NCBI GenBank assembly: GCA_903826715.1
Contig: CAIKFN010000071.1
Location: 1-7,920, forward strand
DNA from: an uncultured Actinomycetes bacterium
Lineage (GTDB): Bacteria > Actinomycetota > Acidimicrobiia > Acidimicrobiales > RAAP-2
Direction of reading: 5' to 3'
Length of the DNA stretch: 7,920 nucleotides
This document shows, piece after piece, positions 6,083 through 7,920 of this stretch (positions within the stretch are counted from its first letter, which is position 1; each line of letters begins with the position of its first letter). Both the position numbers and the translations under genes were made by a program. Below the pieces are notes generated by a model. The model did not search any database and was not told the DNA's origin. It was given only the letters and a program-made list of their open reading frames with translations.

Positions 6083-7507
6083 GTGAATTCATTTGACCAA
6101 GTACACGAGCGCCTTAGTGAGCTGGCGAGGCTTTCAGCCCCACTAGCCCGTGCCTTTAATGACGCGGGCTTCTCCCTCTACGCCGTTGGGGGCTCAGTGC
6201 GTGACTGCATTCTCGACATTGAGCGCCGTGATGACTTTGAAATTGACTTCACCACCAATGCTCGCCCCGACGACATTGCTCGACTTATGGAGCCGCTCTG
6301 CTCAGGACTCTGGGAACAAGGGCGTGCCTTTGGAACCATTGGTGGACTTTTGAAAGAAGGTGACTTTAAGGCTGAGATCACCACATTTCGTTCCGAAGCG
6401 TACGTTGATCATTCACGCAAACCTGCCGTTGAGTGGGGCGACTCGCTCCAGTCAGATTTAAGTCGTCGCGATTTCACGATCAATGCTCTCGCACTAGATG
6501 TGATTGCACTGAACAACAACACACCTGAAGTGCAAACACTGTTTGACTTCTTTAATGGATTCAACGACCTGCATGACCGTGTTCTACGCGCACCAATCGA
6601 CCCTGAGATCTTGTTTAGTGATGATCCACTACGCATGCTTCGTGCTGCTCGTTTTGCTTCACGTTTTAATTTGCAAATTGATCCCAGCATTGAAGCGGCC
6701 GCAACAAAAATGTCTGAGAAGATAAACATCGTTTCTGCAGAGCGAATTAGAAATGAAATCGACCTGCTCCTGCTCACTGAACAACCATCTGTTGGTCTTG
6801 ACTTCATTGTTCGCACGGGGCTCGCCGACCATTTTTTCCCAGAACTGCCCAAGCTGCAACTAGAACAAGACCCCATCCATCACCACAAAGACGTCCTTAA
6901 ACACACGTGGGCCGTTGTCGACAAAACATCGCCAAACCTCGTGCTGCGTCTCGCTGCGCTCTATCACGACATTGGAAAACCAAACACTCGTGACATCACG
7001 AGCGAAGGGGTTACCTTCAGATTTCACGAAGTTGTTGGTGCAAAAATGACACGCAAGCGAATGCTGGCGCTTAAATATTCCCAAGAAGTAATTGACGACG
7101 TTTCAATGCTCGTTGAGCTACACCTTCGCTTTCACACGTACAAAATGGGCTGGAGTGACAAAGCGGTTCGTAGGTATGTGCGCGACGCTGGCCACCTCCT
7201 CGATGCGTTAAACGAGCTAACGCGATGTGACTGCACCACACGCAACGCGAGGAAGGCTCAAACACTGGCGCTTCGCATGGACGAACTTGAAGTTCGCATT
7301 GGTGAACTTCGTGAGCAAGAAGACATTGATAATCAGCGACCTGCGCTTGACGGCGTAGCGGTAATGGAGATTCTCAATATTTCTCCGAGTCGTAAAGTTG
7401 GCGAGGCACTGGACTTTTTAATGGAAATTCGTACCGACGAAGGTGAAATCACTGTGCAAGAAGCGAAGGTCAGACTTCTTGAATGGTGGAGCGAACAAGC
7501 GAAATAA
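6083..7507 (+). CDS. pcnA: CCA tRNA nucleotidyltransferase, class II, with HD domain (PcnA type)
   Basis: Adds or repairs the 3'-terminal CCA of tRNA from CTP and ATP without a nucleic acid template. The GTG start gives 474 residues, close to the M. tuberculosis enzyme (480). Domains run as head: YAVGGSVRD at 33-41; the metal-binding motif, here EID at 53-55 followed by FTTNARP; AEITTFR at 98-103; RRDFTINA at 128-135; then DDPLRMLRAARF at 180-191 and SAERIRNE at 218-225 in the neck. A C-terminal HD domain follows, with HHHKDVLKH at 266-274, YHDIGKP at 294-300, HEVVGAKM near 315-322 and HLRFH at 347-351. The first catalytic Asp of the usual DxD is Glu53. The frame is open back to 5810, but that part is antisense to the DUF6049 gene. 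No in-frame ATG precedes the motifs. GTG 6083 and TTG 6053 are candidates, neither with a Shine-Dalgarno. A terminator follows at once. Confidence 0.93.
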   Translation: MNSFDQVHERLSELARLSAPLARAFNDAGFSLYAVGGSVRDCILDIERRDDFEIDFTTNARPDDIARLMEPLCSGLWEQGRAFGTIGGLLKEGDFKAEITTFRSEAYVDHSRKPAVEWGDSLQSDLSRRDFTINALALDVIALNNNTPEVQTLFDFFNGFNDLHDRVLRAPIDPEILFSDDPLRMLRAARFASRFNLQIDPSIEAAATKMSEKINIVSAERIRNEIDLLLLTEQPSVGLDFIVRTGLADHFFPELPKLQLEQDPIHHHKDVLKHTWAVVDKTSPNLVLRLAALYHDIGKPNTRDITSEGVTFRFHEVVGAKMTRKRMLALKYSQEVIDDVSMLVELHLRFHTYKMGWSDKAVRRYVRDAGHLLDALNELTRCDCTTRNARKAQTLALRMDELEVRIGELREQEDIDNQRPALDGVAVMEILNISPSRKVGEALDFLMEIRTDEGEITVQEAKVRLLEWWSEQAK

Positions 7508-7546
7508 AAAATCCCCTCGCCAAAATGACGAGGGGATTTTTTATTT
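7502..7546. terminator. Bidirectional Rho-independent terminator between convergent genes
   Basis: The arms 7502-7519 and 7529-7546 are a perfect 18-bp inverted repeat with a 9-nt loop. The core stem is ATCCCCTCG / CGAGGGGAT. A-rich and T-rich flanks extend it and give a U tract in both directions (TTTTTTATTT on the plus strand, TTTTTTATTT on the minus strand). The left arm includes the last lysine codon and the TAA of the nucleotidyltransferase gene. It therefore serves the rightward gene and, 8 bp past its stop, the leftward inositol phosphate synthase gene. Confidence 0.93.
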
Positions 7547-7554
7547 ACGAAGGC

Positions 7555-7920
7555 TTATGGCCAGACTGGGTTTTCTCCGCCCTCGGCGAATTCATTGACC
7601 ATGTTGTGAGCAATGTCGTCGTGGAACTGAACCGGTGGCGACTTCATGAAGTACGCCGATGGACCCATGATTGGCCCACCAATTCCGCGGTCTAGGGCAA
7701 CACGAGCACAGCGAACAGCGTCGATGATTACTCCAGCTGAGTTAGGTGAGTCCCATACTTCGAGCTTTAGTTCCAAATTAAGTGGAACATCACCGAAGTT
7801 ACGTCCTTCCATACGGATGTAGGCCCACTTGCGGTCTTTCAACCATGGCACGTGGTCACTTGGACCAATGTGTACATCGTCAGCACTCATGTTTGAAATT
7901 TCGAGCTGTGAAGTAACGGC
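7555..7920 (-). CDS. ino1: myo-Inositol-3-phosphate synthase, partial (N-terminal part beyond right edge)
   Basis: NAD-dependent enzyme that converts glucose 6-phosphate to 1D-myo-inositol 3-phosphate, the first step toward phosphatidylinositol, its mannosides and mycothiol in actinobacteria. The 121 visible residues are the C-terminal third and match the mycobacterial enzyme motif by motif: AVTSQLE at the edge, then VHIGPSDHVPWLKDRKWAY, EGRNFGDVPLNLELKLEVWD, SPNSAGVIIDAVRCARVALD, RGIGGPIMGPSAYFMKSPP and a short variable tail ending ENPVWP. The reading frame is open to base 7920, so the internal ATG at 7888-7890 is not the start. The stop is TAA at 7555-7557, next to the shared terminator, and transcription runs toward the nucleotidyltransferase gene. 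The full enzyme is about 360 residues in this group, so some 240 lie outside the window. Confidence 0.95.
   Translation of the reverse strand, partial: AVTSQLEISNMSADDVHIGPSDHVPWLKDRKWAYIRMEGRNFGDVPLNLELKLEVWDSPNSAGVIIDAVRCARVALDRGIGGPIMGPSAYFMKSPPVQFHDDIAHNMVNEFAEGGENPVWP

Noticed and set aside
6409..6876. 155-codon minus-strand open frame within the nucleotidyltransferase gene
   Set aside because: It is highly Ser/Arg-rich and antisense to conserved catalytic and neck motifs; a shadow of a real gene.
1..7920. CRISPR array, transposase, integrase, prophage or toxin-antitoxin genes
   Set aside because: No tandem spaced repeats, IS-like terminal repeats, recombinase motifs or tRNA-flanked junctions were seen; every long coding frame is a housekeeping or operon-linked gene.

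Overview
This looks like a chromosomal stretch from an actinobacterium of moderate GC content, about half GC by eye. The evidence is gene content and order. The window has a myo-inositol-3-phosphate synthase of the mycobacterial type, an HD-domain tRNA nucleotidyltransferase of the actinobacterial PcnA type, and the neighbours DUF6049-like exported protein, MurJ, TrxB and TrxA. From established knowledge, Mycobacterium tuberculosis has the same order close to oriC (pcnA, mutT4, DUF6049 protein, mviN/murJ, sigM, trxB, trxA, cwlM, parB, parA). The missing sequence to the left of base 1 may therefore run toward par genes and the origin. The compact spacing and modest GC suggest a streamlined aquatic actinobacterium, but I cannot name the genus.

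Layout. Bases 1-6021 form one leftward (minus-strand) run of six genes, read from 6021 down to 1: a secreted, membrane-anchored DUF6049-like protein; the lipid II flippase MurJ, which overlaps it by 4 bp; a DegV/FakB-type fatty-acid-binding protein 9 bp later; a 105-aa protein with two membrane segments and no recognised family; thioredoxin reductase TrxB, whose ATG abuts the preceding stop; and thioredoxin TrxA, cut by the left edge. A small hairpin sits in the trxB-trxA gap. Bases 6022-6082 are a short divergent intergenic region. Bases 6083-7507 hold the rightward tRNA nucleotidyltransferase gene. An 18-bp perfect inverted repeat at 7502-7546 is a bidirectional terminator between it and the convergent inositol phosphate synthase gene (7555 to the right edge, partial).

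How the genes work together. The left-hand run joins envelope assembly (MurJ, DUF6049-like protein), lipid handling (DegV) and the thioredoxin redox pair. TrxB and TrxA are a direct enzyme/substrate couple. The tRNA nucleotidyltransferase matures tRNA 3' ends. The inositol phosphate synthase feeds phosphatidylinositol lipids and mycothiol.

Nothing here is a mobile element, CRISPR array or defence island. The points most worth a second look are: the glutamate in place of the first catalytic aspartate of the nucleotidyltransferase; the divergent promoter region with mirrored -10-like boxes and no Shine-Dalgarno sequences; the sharply GC-rich patch over the DUF6049 signal peptide; and the DegV plus two-membrane-segment protein occupying the slot where mycobacteria carry sigM.
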